This document shows, piece by piece, positions 11,406 through 21,569 of a stretch of DNA of 64,000 nucleotides. The notes under the pieces were generated by a model. That model made no database searches and was not told the origin of the DNA. It saw only the letters and a list, made by a program, of their open reading frames with translations. The stretch is from Crossaster papposus (lineage: Eukaryota > Echinodermata > Asteroidea > Velatida > Solasteridae). The stretch spans positions 372,001 to 436,000 of the forward strand of contig JBAIAA010000315.1 of NCBI GenBank assembly GCA_037893245.1, in the 5' to 3' direction. Each line of letters starts with the position of its first letter. Position 1 is the first letter of the stretch. A program made the translations under genes and the position numbers.

Positions 11406-13372
11406 GTAAGAGTAAATTCGATTCGCCTTCACTTTCTAACTTCGGAGTTCATATTAGTTTATTTCACGGTTTCGCCCTAATCTGGTCGATATTCTGTCAC
11501 TAATTATGGCATTTACATAATTTCTAAATTCAGAAGAATGTGTTCCTGCCAGGAAGTGACATAGTTGCTTCGATATAAAATCGTCAATACATGTTAGGAG
11601 CCTCTGGGTGCCAAGTACATCCCTGGATCCTGTCTTGTAGAACGATTATAGAATGCATTAAAACGAATGGTAATGATTTCACTGTCAACCTGCTTTAAAA
11701 AGTGTAACTTTAAAAAGGAAAGAAGTTGGCCTCACCATCTAGAAATACATATTTTACAAAGTTTATTTTGCATACCGGTAGCCTATAAGTGAACAGAACC
11801 AACTTTCGTTTTATTGGTTACAATAACGTTTATTTTTATCGTCAGATAAAAACAATGTATATACTTATAAAAAGACACGTTCTCAGGTGTCATCCTAAGC
11901 GCATGTGTGTGATTGTATGTGTTCAAAACCAACTTTATTCCAAATGTTGACAACATTTTAAGACGATTGCCTTGGAATACCAACAATAGTATGAAATCAG
12001 TTTTGTTATTTTATAAATATACTGATTTATGATGCCTTGTAGATTGGCTACCTTGTGGTTCAGCTCTATTGTTCGTCAGTATCGATCGCTTTCCATTTTG
12101 CCGCATACATATACCTACGTAGTTCATTAATCTTAGTCGGATTTGTTATAAAGAGTCAATTGTTCATGGTTTGGCCAGGGTTGGTTCAGATTAGACAACC
12201 TGTGCCATAATGGTCACCAAAATGAAGTTGAATCACTTTGTTTATCACTCGTGAGAGTTCATGATGCCGGTGACATATGAATATCAGGTTAAACCCTCTC
12301 ACGTGACCGGTCACTCTTCTAATTATCTTCACTTAGTCATGCGCATTACTATACAAATGAGTCCGGATTTTATAAAGTCTGAAATTTATGCCAAAATAAA
12401 ACTAGACGTCCAAAATTTGGTCAAATGTCCTCCAGGCGATTAGTGTATGCAAGTCGTCTCAGTAAAGTGCAAATCCCCTCAACTCCTACCACCGTACCGT
12501 TTAGGAACGTAATCCTGTTCGGAAGTCCTAAGAACAGTCGAAGAACATCGGGCTTATCAAATCGGATAATCTTATGGTTACGTGGATATGTACGTATACG
12601 TATTTATCTAATTGTGATCTCCCCAATATACATTGTAATACAGTGGACCTACATAATATTTTGTCATTTATTGCTCATTCCCTTCTTATTGATTATTTTA
12701 CTGAGGTTCAAAGCAACCACAGACTGACTGAAAATGCTACCAACATCCAACAAATGTCACTGGGTCAAAATGATCGAGATTATCTTGATATGACTGTTTA
12801 CACACAATGTCTCTGGGCGATGAGGAGTTTTCTGTCTATAATTATTCCCTAATCTGTTTTAAACCTGCTTTAAAGTTGTAACCGAAGCAATCATTAATCA
12901 CCCAATTGCAAGCGAAAGGAACAAAGTGTAACTTTAAAAAGGAAAGAAGTTAACCTCCTGAGCCAGAAATATATCTTTACAAAGAAAAACAAGCCCAGTC
13001 AAATTTCCTTAAACAACCAAACTTCTGAGTATTACTGTTCCCTAAGCCTTGCTTCACTCAATCTTTATGTTTTCGTGATTTTATTACACGGCGGAGTTTT
13101 GCGTTTTTCTTGGAGGACGATTTTACAGGTTGAACGTCTTTATACAATTATGTCATTGGAATAAGAAAAATCCAGAGGAAAGGAGGAAATGTCCAGAAAA
13201 AAACATTGAAACTTTGTAATAATATATTCATTGAGACGTAAGATGAAGACAAAGTGTTGAATCCTGTGCCATTTTCTTGGTTTGTATTCTCTGAATACAC
13301 ACTATTAAACTTTACCAATGAATGCTTTTCTAACATTTCTGTTTTGTTTCTTTACATGGCTCATCACGGAAG

Positions 13373-13381
13373 CTTTTTCCG
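13373..13381 (+). other. Variable microexon-like segment, 9 nt
   Basis: The segment CTTTTTCCG lies between catcacggaag and gtaagtgtaaattcg. From the upstream ATG it reads M-A-H-H-G-S-F-F plus two bases. Confidence 0.3.
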
Positions 13382-14082
13382 GTAAGTGTAAATTCGATTT
13401 GCCTTTACTGTTTAATTTCAAGTATATTTTACGGTTTTGCCATATCTGGTCGATATACTGTCATCAGTGTATATGAGATTTTTCTTCGTTAGTTTAAATC
13501 TGCCTGAAAATCATTGGTTTCATATAAACTCTTACAGTGATGAAGTCAATATTACAGAGCTGCAATATTATATCTCTTGACTTAATGTCGTGCAGGACCA
13601 AACTCCACTTTAAACTACAGTGTTATTCAATTTTACCAAAATGTTGGTGAATTGTTTAAAAAATGTTTTAAAATGAGTATTACTGTTTCCACAAGCCTTG
13701 CTTTATTCAATCTGTCTGTTTTCGTGATTTCATTACACAGCGGAGTTTTGCAGGTTTTTTTGGAGGGCGATTTTACATTATTTTACTGAGGTTCAAAGCA
13801 ACCACAGACTGAGTGAAACTCCCACCAACATGAAACGAATGTCGCTGGGTCAAAATGATCGAAGTTATCTTGATACGACTGTGTACACACAATGTCTCTG
13901 GCAATTAGGAGTTTTATGTCTATAAATATTCCCTCATCTGTTTTAATGAAGTATCAGTTGAAGACGAAGATGATTACAAAGTGTTCAATTCGGTGTCATT
14001 TTCTTGGTATTTATTTCCGTTATACACACAATTAAACATTTTCAATTAATGTTTTTCTAAAATCTCTTGTGTTTCTTTACAG

Positions 14083-14106
14083 GGCTCAGCAGACCTGGCG
14101 CCATCG
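14083..14106 (+). CDS. Microexon, 24 nt, phase 1-1
   Basis: A proper acceptor (gtttctttacag) and donor (gtaagtgt) bound GGCTCAGCAGACCTGGCG plus CCATCG. In phase 1 it encodes x-L-S-R-P-G-A-I followed by a split Gly codon. Its counterpart in segment 2 is at 55501, which differs inside the exon (R-P-G versus R-R-G), while the adjoining intron is nearly the same. It ends with one base of a codon, whereas the next certain exon (21027) reads open only from phase 0, so direct splicing to that exon is not supported. Confidence 0.45.
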
Positions 14107-14408
14107 GTAAGTGTACATTTTACAAGTATATTTCACGGTTTTGCCATAATCTGGTCGGTATACTGTCATCAGTGTGCGATTTTTCTTCGTTTGTTTAAAT
14201 CTGCCTGAAAATCATTGGTTCCATATAAACTCTTATACATTGTCAAAAAAGTCAATTGCAGGGCTGCAATATTATTTCTTTTGACTTAATGTCGTGCAAG
14301 ACAACACTCTATTTTAAACTGTAGTGTTAATCAATTTTACCGAAAGGTCAAGTACACTCATGGATCCTATATAATTACTATAAAAAATATTTTCCCTTTT
14401 GAAATTAG

Positions 14409-14433
14409 CCTGCGTGGTCAATGCTTTTTACGG
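14409..14433 (+). other. Possible microexon, 25 nt
   Basis: The 25-nt stretch lies between gaaattag and gtaagta, and segment 2 has a counterpart near 55820-55845 with both splice signals kept. From phase 0 it would end in phase 1. It is small, and splice-like signals are common in AT-rich sequence, so support is weak. Confidence 0.2.
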
Positions 14434-15241
14434 GTAAGTAATAATCTTTAGAATGGCAGATAGGCCTACTGCCTGCAAAAGACTGGCTTTTGGAATAGTT
14501 ATTGGAACACAGTGGTTGTATTCCACTATCAAGTGATATGCAATTGCGTATCACCATGGGCTACGTACAATAAGTATCAGCTAACCAGACATGTTGTTTT
14601 TAACGACTGTTTTTAAATATCTTTTAGAGGTTGGTGTCATATGAAAATCAGACTCCTATGGAAATCGGACATTTTTTCCCTATTATTGGTTAAACCCTCT
14701 CACGTGACAGATCACGCTCCTAATTATCTCTCCTAATCATGCGCAATACTACCAATGAGTCTGGATTTCATAGAGTCTAAAATTCATGCTACCCCGGATT
14801 TGCAAAAAGGACCGCCTCTGTGTATTAACAGGAGGTATATATGGCATGTTAGTACCTAAAATAGCTCATCTCATCTCAAAGATTTTGGCTTGATCATTGA
14901 CGTAACGATTAAAGATAGTATACACCATTTGCAGATATCGGAAAAAATTAATACCGGAAATATTTACTACCGAAATATTAGGAAATATCTTACTCATTTG
15001 AAAGTAAATAATGATTCTAGGCATCCAGCAAAATGATTGCGCTAAATATCCTGTAATTATTCTGAAAAATAGCATTGTATAAAGAAAAATTCGCCGGACG
15101 GCGATCGCGAAAAAACAAACATAACATAAGAATAACTGCTCGACGCAGGTTAAAAACAAACACTGTTTTTCGTGCTTTTCTCGGCATCAATGACTATAAA
15201 ACTTCGGACAGCTCAGTTAAACGGTATTTACTACAAAATAC
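14434..15241. other. Intron sequence shared with segment 2, interrupted by Academ insertion
   Basis: This stretch matches about 55844-56644. It ends at the left boundary of the Academ-like transposon. No coding sequence is seen. Confidence 0.6.
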
Positions 15242-15244
15242 AAC

Positions 15245-15535
15245 TAGTGGGGGGCCGTACATGGGTATATTTAGTTTTTCATTTCAAATTGATGCAAAAG
15301 TTTTGTTTTCAGTACCAATTTGAAGGTAAAGGTCTATAGAACAATTTTGGTTCGAGTGTCAAGCACTCAGATCAAAAAATTCAAAATGGCCGCCAAAATC
15401 CAAGATGGCTGCCAATTTCGAGCTTTTTTTTGCATTACGTCTCATAACTTTTGTCCTATGGAACCTAGAATGGTTATTTTGGTGTCTATATCTAGGTTTT
15501 CATGTATGAGTAATTGATTAAAAACAAAATAAACA
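15245..15535 (+). repeat. Left terminal inverted repeat of Academ-like element
   Basis: Matches the complement of 20690-20967. Shared blocks include atttcaaattgatgcaaaag, aacaattttggttcgagtgt and the gccgcc/ccaagatggc region. The two repeats differ by substitutions and small indels. Confidence 0.85.
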
Positions 15536-15794
15536 TGATTGGAATATATCTTATATGGTATTTCACACCAATGAGACAATAAATACAAAATGTGATGATA
15601 CAAATGGGTTATTTGTATCTCTTTCCTGTTGAACCTTTTCTATTTTTCTTTGTTATAGCCATGTCAACGAGCTGAGGATGGTCTGTTTTTGCCAAAATCA
15701 AACCGAAGAAAACCGTTCATTATGCTGATCACTTTCTCTTTCCACCTTGGATTGCTAAGAAGCTGTAATGGGGTTTTTCACTGCAACCTGAAGA

Positions 15795-16106
15795 GACACC
15801 AAGAAAAAACAATATTAAATAACTGCTGTCTGTATGCATAACAATGTTGGATTCATGAAGGGACAGAGACAGGTTACACTGTACAACCCGAATGTATACA
15901 ACCTTGAAATGTATACACCACTTGAAATGTATACAACACTCGAAATGTATACAACACTTGAAATGTATACACTTGTCCAGATGGAGACGTTTAGGTTGTA
16001 CAGTGTAACCTGTCTCTATAGACAGCTGTCCCTTCACGAATCCAACATTGTTATGCATACAGACAGCAGTTATTTAATATTGTTTTTTCTTGGTGTCTTT
16101 CCAGTT
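15795..16106. repeat. Palindrome with tandem core upstream of transposase
   Basis: The arms 15795-15893 and about 16003-16106 are inverted copies, starting gacaccaagaaaaaac and including ataacaatgttggattc. The loop (about 15894-15990) holds four copies of a unit of about 20 bp built on cttgaaatgtatacaaca. The structure lies immediately before the transposase ATG and after a degenerate copy of its N-terminal coding region (about 15670-15715). It looks like an insertion within the 5' part of the transposon. Confidence 0.75.
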
Positions 16107-16116
16107 TGTTTCTAAG

Positions 16117-19100
16117 ATGGCTGGGGTAAGGGTATGGCAGTTGTGTATTTTGTGCCAAAAGCAAACTGAGGAAGTGCTTGTTTGTCCTCTTGCGAATCCA
16201 GTCACCAGTCGAAGAGAGGGAGCCTACACAGAAATCACTAGGCTCGCAAGTCAGTTCAGAGCAATGGGTGCTGCTCCCCACCCAGACGTAGAACTTCCAG
16301 ATGAAGAATCCATGCAGAAGAATCATGCATCCTGGCATAAATCTTGTCGTCAGCTTTACAGGGCATCAGCACTTGAACATTCAAAAAAACGTCATAATGA
16401 AGGATTGCCTCCTGTAAGAAAAAGACCCCGGCGGGGTAATGCAAATGTTAATCGTAATCTGTGTATCTTCTGTGGTGATGAAACAAATGCAGCAGACCAT
16501 TCTTTCCAGAAGGTTAAACTCACCCAACAGATACATGACAAGGCAGTCGCGCTGGAGGAAGAGCGTATCGTGGCACTCCTTGCTGAAGGCGATCTAGTCG
16601 CCATTGAAGCGAAGTACCATCGGAATTGCTACACAGGGTTCAATCGCCGTTACGATGCGATTTGTAAAAAAGACACAGCTAGCGAAAATCTTGAGGCCAC
16701 AACAGAAAATGAATTGCTCCAATTTATAAAGGAAGAAGTCACCGGAGGTCGTAGAATTTTTGCATTGCAAGATCTGACAGATATGATGACCGAGAGACTA
16801 GAACAACATGGGATCCAGAAGACCGTGAACCGGACACGCCTAAAGGAAAGAGTCCTGGAACACTTCCCGAATTTGACAGAGGAGAAAGGTATCCGAGACC
16901 GAGTTTTCATCGTTTGTTCGAAGACGGCTAGAAAGATCATATCAGATGCAACTCAAACACCAGATGAGGAAGCACGTACATTACTTATGGCAGCATCGAT
17001 TCTCCGTAAAGCTGTTTTTGATCATGACACTGCATTCAGGTTTGATGGTTCATTTCCCAATGGTTGTGAAGAATCATCTGTTCCACAACGTATAAAGTAT
17101 TTCTTCCGTCAACTCCTCGCAGGACCCAAATCATCACCAGAACAAGATAATTCCAGGAAGATCCTCTCTGTGAGTCAGTTGGCCATGCTAAATATGACTT
17201 CTCTTTCTTCAAACTTGAATTGTGAGCCTCCACTGGCAGTGTTCCTGGCCCTCAAATTACATTCCCAAACAAGAAGCAAGAAGCTGGTCGAACTACTACA
17301 CAAATATGCTCTGAGCGTGTCATATAAGAAAGTCCTCAGCATTGAATCTAGATTTGCACAGGCTATTGCAGATCAGACAAGGAACAACGCTGATATAGTC
17401 TGTCCTACAAATTTGCATCAGCACATTTTCACAGTTGCAGCCCTGGATAACTTGGATCACAATCCCACATCTCGCACTGCAAGCTCATCCTTCCATGGAA
17501 CTGGTATTTCAATCTTTCAGTTTCCTTCATCACAAACGCCTGGGTTTGACCAAGAATGTCTACGAATCAACTCACAGAAAACAGGAGCACGCAGCAGTGA
17601 ACCCATCCTGCCTCGTTCATATACGTTTGTACCACCTGTGGGCCGAAATCTTGTCACCCAACCTCCGGTAAAAGATGTGCAACCAGTGGCAACGAGTTCA
17701 TTCGATGAGGAGAAACAGCACGAACAGGCATGGATGACTGCAGTGCATGACACCCTATATGTGGATTCTGATACAGAAAAATGCACTCCAGCGATGTGGT
17801 CTTCCTACCATGCTGCTCGATCAGATACTGTTGGACAACCGGAAAAGGGCATTGAAGCCCTTCTGCCACTTTTCCATGAAAAAGCCGCCACTCCAGAAAT
17901 GATTCGACATGGAATGGAACTGGTGAAAAAGACAACCGAACACCTCAACCCACACCAAGTCTCTGTGTTGGTAGTGGACCAACCACTCTATGACCTCGCA
18001 AAAAAAATGCAGTGGACCTTTCCCGACATCTTCGGGGAAGACAAGTTTGTGGTTATGCTAGGTGGGCTCCACATTGAAATGGCTTTGTGGAGCACCATGG
18101 GAGATCTTCTGCGCGGGTGTGGATGGCCTGAAACCCTGAAAAAAGCTGGGCTAGTGAAGACAGAAGCAGCAGCAACAGCTTTTCTGAAAGCATCCAATGC
18201 AATGAGAACAAGGTATGCTCATCAAGTTACTGTTATGGTACTCGACAGCCTTCTGAAGCGAGCCTACGAAGACAGTGGAACCGAGATGGCTTTTGAGGAT
18301 TGGGTCGTGGTAGCTTCTCAACAGAGTCCAACGTTCAAATTCTGGCTACTCGTACACAAGTACCAACAGATCATATTCATGTTCATCCGGGCACATCGGG
18401 AACGGAAAATCGAACTCATGGTCACTACCCTGCGGAAGCTTGTGCCTCTGTTCTTTGCTCTCGATCACCAGAATTATGCTAGGTGGATTCCAATCTTTAT
18501 CCGAGATCTGGAAGTTCTACCAGATAGCATCCAGGCAGAGTTTGAGAAGGGACACTGGACAATAACTCGAAGCAATCGCCGTTTCTCATCCTTACCAATC
18601 GATCAAGCACACGAGCAAGCCAACAAAAGGGTGAAAGGAGTTGGTGGCATTATCGGTCTCACAGAGAACCCTGACATGCTGGAGCGCTGGATCGTGACTG
18701 GCCCGGAAATCAGCCGTGTCGTTGAGGAGTTTACTGGTGCAAACGATAACGATGATGATGAAGAACTCCCTCATCATGAGGAAGGATATGCATCTCAGCA
18801 CCGATTCCTACGCCATGCCAAAGACCTGATTGAGGTGTTTCTGAGCAATGGGAATCCTTTTGATGAGCACAGTGGAGACCTGGTTACATTGGACAACAAG
18901 GTGTGCGAGTCTGCGGCTGCTGCCGTATCTGTCCGTAAAGTCGAGTCTATGGGACAAGAGCAGTACAGCAACTTTAGACAGAGTGTGCTTGACTCAAATG
19001 ACACACCTCTGACAGCACCAATCAAGCGAAACAACTTACTGTTGTTCCATGAGAAGAAAACACAAAAGAAGTCAGCAATTAAGCTAAAAATGCAGCACTT

Positions 19101-20538
19101 CAAACGTCATGCAGAGCTTTATGGGCAAGCTTTTCTTGTACTAGACAGCCGCGGGGGGGATTTGGAGGAGTTTTTTCATCACGAATCTTCCCCATACCCA
19201 CCTGCATTGTCAACCGAAGGGTCCCTCAACTCTTGTACCAAGTCAGATTTGTTGGTATATATCATGGAAGCCAGTACAAGTAGCGCCATTTCTGTCGACG
19301 ACGAGCTAGTTGCGCCAGATAATTACGACTTCATTATTATTGACGGTGGAGTACTGATACACTCACTTCCTGGTACAACTGTCCAAGGAAAGACTTTTGA
19401 TTCATATTTCGACAAGGTATTCTGCCCAAGAGTTCGCCACGACTTGAAGCGATCGACAAGAGTAGATATTGTCTGGGACCAGTATCGTGCACTGACAATC
19501 AAAGGAGGCACAAGGGAAAAACGAGGAACAGGCATCCGACAACGCATATGTGGTACTGCCAAAATCCCAGGAAATTGGCAGCAGTTTCTGGCGAACGCTG
19601 ATAACAAGAAGGAACTGTTCTCATTCCTGTCAAAAAAGATAACAGAAGAACATTTCCCAGATGACAAGAATGTCTACATCACTGCAGGAGATCAAGTCAA
19701 CCATGTTGGAAACAGTCCACCAATGGATCAATGTAACCATGAGGAAGCTGACACGCGTGTCTTAGTACATCTTCTCCACGCCCTCCAATCATCGTCACTT
19801 GGGATGGTGTATACTGGAGACACAGATGTTGTCGTAATCCTTCTAAGTAATTTCCATCACATCAAGGCTCTGAATCCAGCCGCAGAAATCTGGATCTCCT
19901 TCAAAGCGGGAAAGACAACCAGAATGATCTCCCTGAACACTATCGCCACAAACCTGGGCACAACAACGTGCAAAGCCATGGCCCTCTTCCACGCATTCAC
20001 TGGATCAGACAGTACTTCTTCCTTCAAGTTCAAGGGTAAGCGATCCTGCTGCACGTTGATGCACGAAGTGCCATCCCTTATGGAGCAATTTGCAACTATT
20101 GTCGACACTCCATTTCAAACATCGCCAAGGTTGAAAGAAGTGGCAACAAACTGTGTATGTAGGCTGTATTCGAATGAGTCAAACGAGGTCAATGATGTTG
20201 ACCTTGTCCGAATGAGGTTGTTCTCACAGAAGACTAGGGACGTGGAGAGAATTCCCCCAACCAGTGATGCTTTGGATCAACATCTCAAAAGGAGTGTCTT
20301 CCAAGCGAGCATCTGGACAACAGCCCACAGGTCCATGGTGCCTGTCAACAACCCAACTAATCATGGGTGGAAGGAAGAGGACGGCAAGCTGCTTCCCATT
20401 TGGACCTCGCTGCCCCTTGCCAAGGATGTGTTCCACCTGGATGTTAAGTGCGCTTGCCCACTTACCTGCTCTCGGTGCAAATGTGTGAAGACAAAGTTGA
20501 AGTGCACACGTCAGTGCAAGTGTACATGCGAGAAGTAG
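16117..20538 (+). CDS. Academ-type transposase with XPG-like nuclease and CXC tail, 1473 aa
   Basis: The first ATG in the frame is at 16117 (M-A-G-V-R-V-W-Q). The N-terminus has two Cys/His modules: C-I-L-C...H-K-S-C and C-I-F-C...H-R-N-C. The middle has a candidate DDE-type core: V-V-D-Q (D621), G-G-L-H-I-E (H652, E654) and D-Q-A-H-E (D829, E833), preceded by F-A-L-D-H-Q-N-Y-A-R-W. The C-terminal third resembles an XPG/FEN1 or PIN-like nuclease: D-G-G-V-L-I-H (D1076), H-E-E-A-D-T (about 1208-1213), G-D-T-D-V (D1235, D1237) and F-T-G-S-D (D1298). It ends in a cysteine cluster, C-A-C-P-L-T-C-S-R-C-K-C, like a CXC domain. The frame is uninterrupted, so the element may be recently active. Residue roles are inferred from motif spacing. 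An upstream 5' exon is possible. Confidence 0.8.
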   Translation: MAGVRVWQLCILCQKQTEEVLVCPLANPVTSRREGAYTEITRLASQFRAMGAAPHPDVELPDEESMQKNHASWHKSCRQLYRASALEHSKKRHNEGLPPVRKRPRRGNANVNRNLCIFCGDETNAADHSFQKVKLTQQIHDKAVALEEERIVALLAEGDLVAIEAKYHRNCYTGFNRRYDAICKKDTASENLEATTENELLQFIKEEVTGGRRIFALQDLTDMMTERLEQHGIQKTVNRTRLKERVLEHFPNLTEEKGIRDRVFIVCSKTARKIISDATQTPDEEARTLLMAASILRKAVFDHDTAFRFDGSFPNGCEESSVPQRIKYFFRQLLAGPKSSPEQDNSRKILSVSQLAMLNMTSLSSNLNCEPPLAVFLALKLHSQTRSKKLVELLHKYALSVSYKKVLSIESRFAQAIADQTRNNADIVCPTNLHQHIFTVAALDNLDHNPTSRTASSSFHGTGISIFQFPSSQTPGFDQECLRINSQKTGARSSEPILPRSYTFVPPVGRNLVTQPPVKDVQPVATSSFDEEKQHEQAWMTAVHDTLYVDSDTEKCTPAMWSSYHAARSDTVGQPEKGIEALLPLFHEKAATPEMIRHGMELVKKTTEHLNPHQVSVLVVDQPLYDLAKKMQWTFPDIFGEDKFVVMLGGLHIEMALWSTMGDLLRGCGWPETLKKAGLVKTEAAATAFLKASNAMRTRYAHQVTVMVLDSLLKRAYEDSGTEMAFEDWVVVASQQSPTFKFWLLVHKYQQIIFMFIRAHRERKIELMVTTLRKLVPLFFALDHQNYARWIPIFIRDLEVLPDSIQAEFEKGHWTITRSNRRFSSLPIDQAHEQANKRVKGVGGIIGLTENPDMLERWIVTGPEISRVVEEFTGANDNDDDEELPHHEEGYASQHRFLRHAKDLIEVFLSNGNPFDEHSGDLVTLDNKVCESAAAAVSVRKVESMGQEQYSNFRQSVLDSNDTPLTAPIKRNNLLLFHEKKTQKKSAIKLKMQHFKRHAELYGQAFLVLDSRGGDLEEFFHHESSPYPPALSTEGSLNSCTKSDLLVYIMEASTSSAISVDDELVAPDNYDFIIIDGGVLIHSLPGTTVQGKTFDSYFDKVFCPRVRHDLKRSTRVDIVWDQYRALTIKGGTREKRGTGIRQRICGTAKIPGNWQQFLANADNKKELFSFLSKKITEEHFPDDKNVYITAGDQVNHVGNSPPMDQCNHEEADTRVLVHLLHALQSSSLGMVYTGDTDVVVILLSNFHHIKALNPAAEIWISFKAGKTTRMISLNTIATNLGTTTCKAMALFHAFTGSDSTSSFKFKGKRSCCTLMHEVPSLMEQFATIVDTPFQTSPRLKEVATNCVCRLYSNESNEVNDVDLVRMRLFSQKTRDVERIPPTSDALDQHLKRSVFQASIWTTAHRSMVPVNNPTNHGWKEEDGKLLPIWTSLPLAKDVFHLDVKCACPLTCSRCKCVKTKLKCTRQCKCTCEK

Positions 20539-20689
20539 CTGGACTAGAACAATTTCCAATACTAACATGATATAGGTTAATTTGGTTAATTTGTTAGCCA
20601 TTTTCTTATTAAATGTATTGTTCAAGGATTTTTTCAACCAGTTACTCGGAATTAGGACTCAATATAAGAGAAGATATGCTCCAATCATG

Positions 20690-20967
20690 TTTATTTTATT
20701 TTTATTCAATTACTCATACATGCAAACCTAGGTATAGAGACCAGAATCACCATTCTAGGTTCAATAGTACAAAAGTTATGAGGCGTAATGCAAAAAAAAC
20801 CTCGAAATTGGCAGCCATCTTGGATTTTGGCGGCCATTTTGATTTTTTTTATCGGAGTGCTTGACACTCGAACCAAAATTGTTCTATAGACCCTTACCTT
20901 CAAATTGGTACTGAAAACGAAACTTTTGCATCAATTTGAAATGACTGAGTGCCCGGGCACCCCACTA
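20690..20967 (-). repeat. Right terminal inverted repeat of Academ-like element
   Basis: Inverted partner of the left repeat. It ends in CCCCACTA directly before the AAC target duplication. Confidence 0.85.
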
Positions 20968-21026
20968 AACCCCCTAAATCTACCCATTCATGATAATTCA
21001 AGCAATTACCAATGGTTTGTTTTCAG

Positions 21027-21102
21027 GAAACCAGCTTTGCTATAACAGCGGAGAGATCTGTGAATTTACAATCATCTACTGTGGGGGCAATTGGTATCCC
21101 AG
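21027..21102 (+). CDS. Linker exon upstream of ZU5 (segment 1)
   Basis: This 76-nt exon lies between gtttgttttcag and gtatgt. Read from phase 0 it is open (E-T-S-F-A-I-T-A-E-R-S-V-N-L, ending G-A-I-G-I-P) and ends in phase 1, as the ZU5 exon requires. The other frames contain a stop or give the wrong exit phase. The copy at 56704 has the same length and differs by a few residues. The Academ transposon ends only 56 bp before the acceptor side of this exon. I do not recognise a domain; it is likely a flexible N-terminal linker. The exon that precedes it was not found. Confidence 0.65.
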
Positions 21103-21569
21103 GTATGTATATCCACGGATAATGTTCACCTACGCTGATTGGTATGCGTCGAATGTTGGTGGAATATTATATGCAGTCTGCATTATAATACGTTATAATG
21201 CAATGTCACTAAGTTTAGTGGCCATATTGTGTAGTTAAACTTGTTTGTGAACTTTCACACAATGTACGAGGCTAATTTTGAACAGAAGGTCACTTAAATC
21301 ACTAACAGAGTGATTTTACTTATTGGTTTAATACACTTTTAAAGGCTGGTTCATAATTTATGCAAATGCAATGCGTTGCGAATTTGACGTTATAATAAAG
21401 CATTCGCTGCGAATTTTGCCGGTGCTGAAATGTGTTTAACTGTTGGCGAATTGGCAGTGCGAAAACTTACGTCGTGAATCCCGGGTCGCCGTGAATCCCG
21501 GGTCGCCTTGGCTTTTTGCGCCGAGTATGAACCGGGCTTAACGTACATGCATCATGGTTTTTATTGCAG
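21103..21569. other. Intron before the ZU5 exon (segment 1)
   Basis: This intron matches 57130-57554 in segment 2, where a LINE tail is inserted near the 5' end. No gene is seen inside. Confidence 0.6.

Larger units (their letters stand above)
8091..14082. repeat. Intronic repeat array with tiny exon-like cassettes (segment 1)
   Basis: Several blocks recur here. One starts near acccaattgcaagcgaaagg and occurs at about 8100-8720, 10880-11500 and 12895-13500. Another, with gagtctgaagagtggcagaa, occurs at about 9010, 9800 and 10520. Each block of the first kind ends at a conserved pyrimidine tract, a catggctcatcac core, a short variable segment and a gtaag donor. The region 12000-12880 corresponds to 47330-48200, 50550-51420 and 53770-54640, and 13500-15240 corresponds to 54860-56640. 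Reading frames inside are short and not conserved as protein. I interpret the region as an array grown by unequal exchange inside an intron or between gene fragments. Confidence 0.7.
15245..20967. mobile_element. Academ-like DNA transposon, 5723 bp
   Basis: The ends are inverted: TAGTGGGG at 15245 and CCCCACTA ending at 20967. The flanks are a direct AAC on each side (15242-15244 and 20968-20970). The paralogous site in segment 2 (56641 onward, atacAACcccctaaatc) carries a single AAC and no insert, which fixes the boundaries and the 3-bp target duplication. Terminal inverted repeats are about 280-290 bp. One large reading frame (16117-20538) fills the interior. The 3-bp duplication and a transposase carrying an XPG-like nuclease fold fit the Academ superfamily as I know it; that assignment is by family knowledge, not a search. 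Confidence 0.8.

Noticed and set aside
15729-16115. Small frames on both strands with repeated H-F-K/E-M-Y-T peptides
   Set aside because: They lie in the palindrome and its tandem loop; the mirrored frames are by-products of inverted sequence.
16090-16116. Start of the transposase at 16090
   Set aside because: That codon is TTG; the first ATG in frame is at 16117. An upstream spliced start remains possible.
15245-20967. Assignment to the CACTA (EnSpm) superfamily from TAGTG/CACTA at the ends and the 3-bp duplication
   Set aside because: The motif is in the opposite orientation to CACTA termini, and the protein has an XPG-like region that fits Academ better.
21027-21102. Direct splicing of the 24-nt microexons into the linker exon
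   Set aside because: The microexons exit in phase 1. From that phase the 76-nt exon is open but exits in phase 2 and cannot join the ZU5 exon, so another exon must lie between or the linker exon has its own start.
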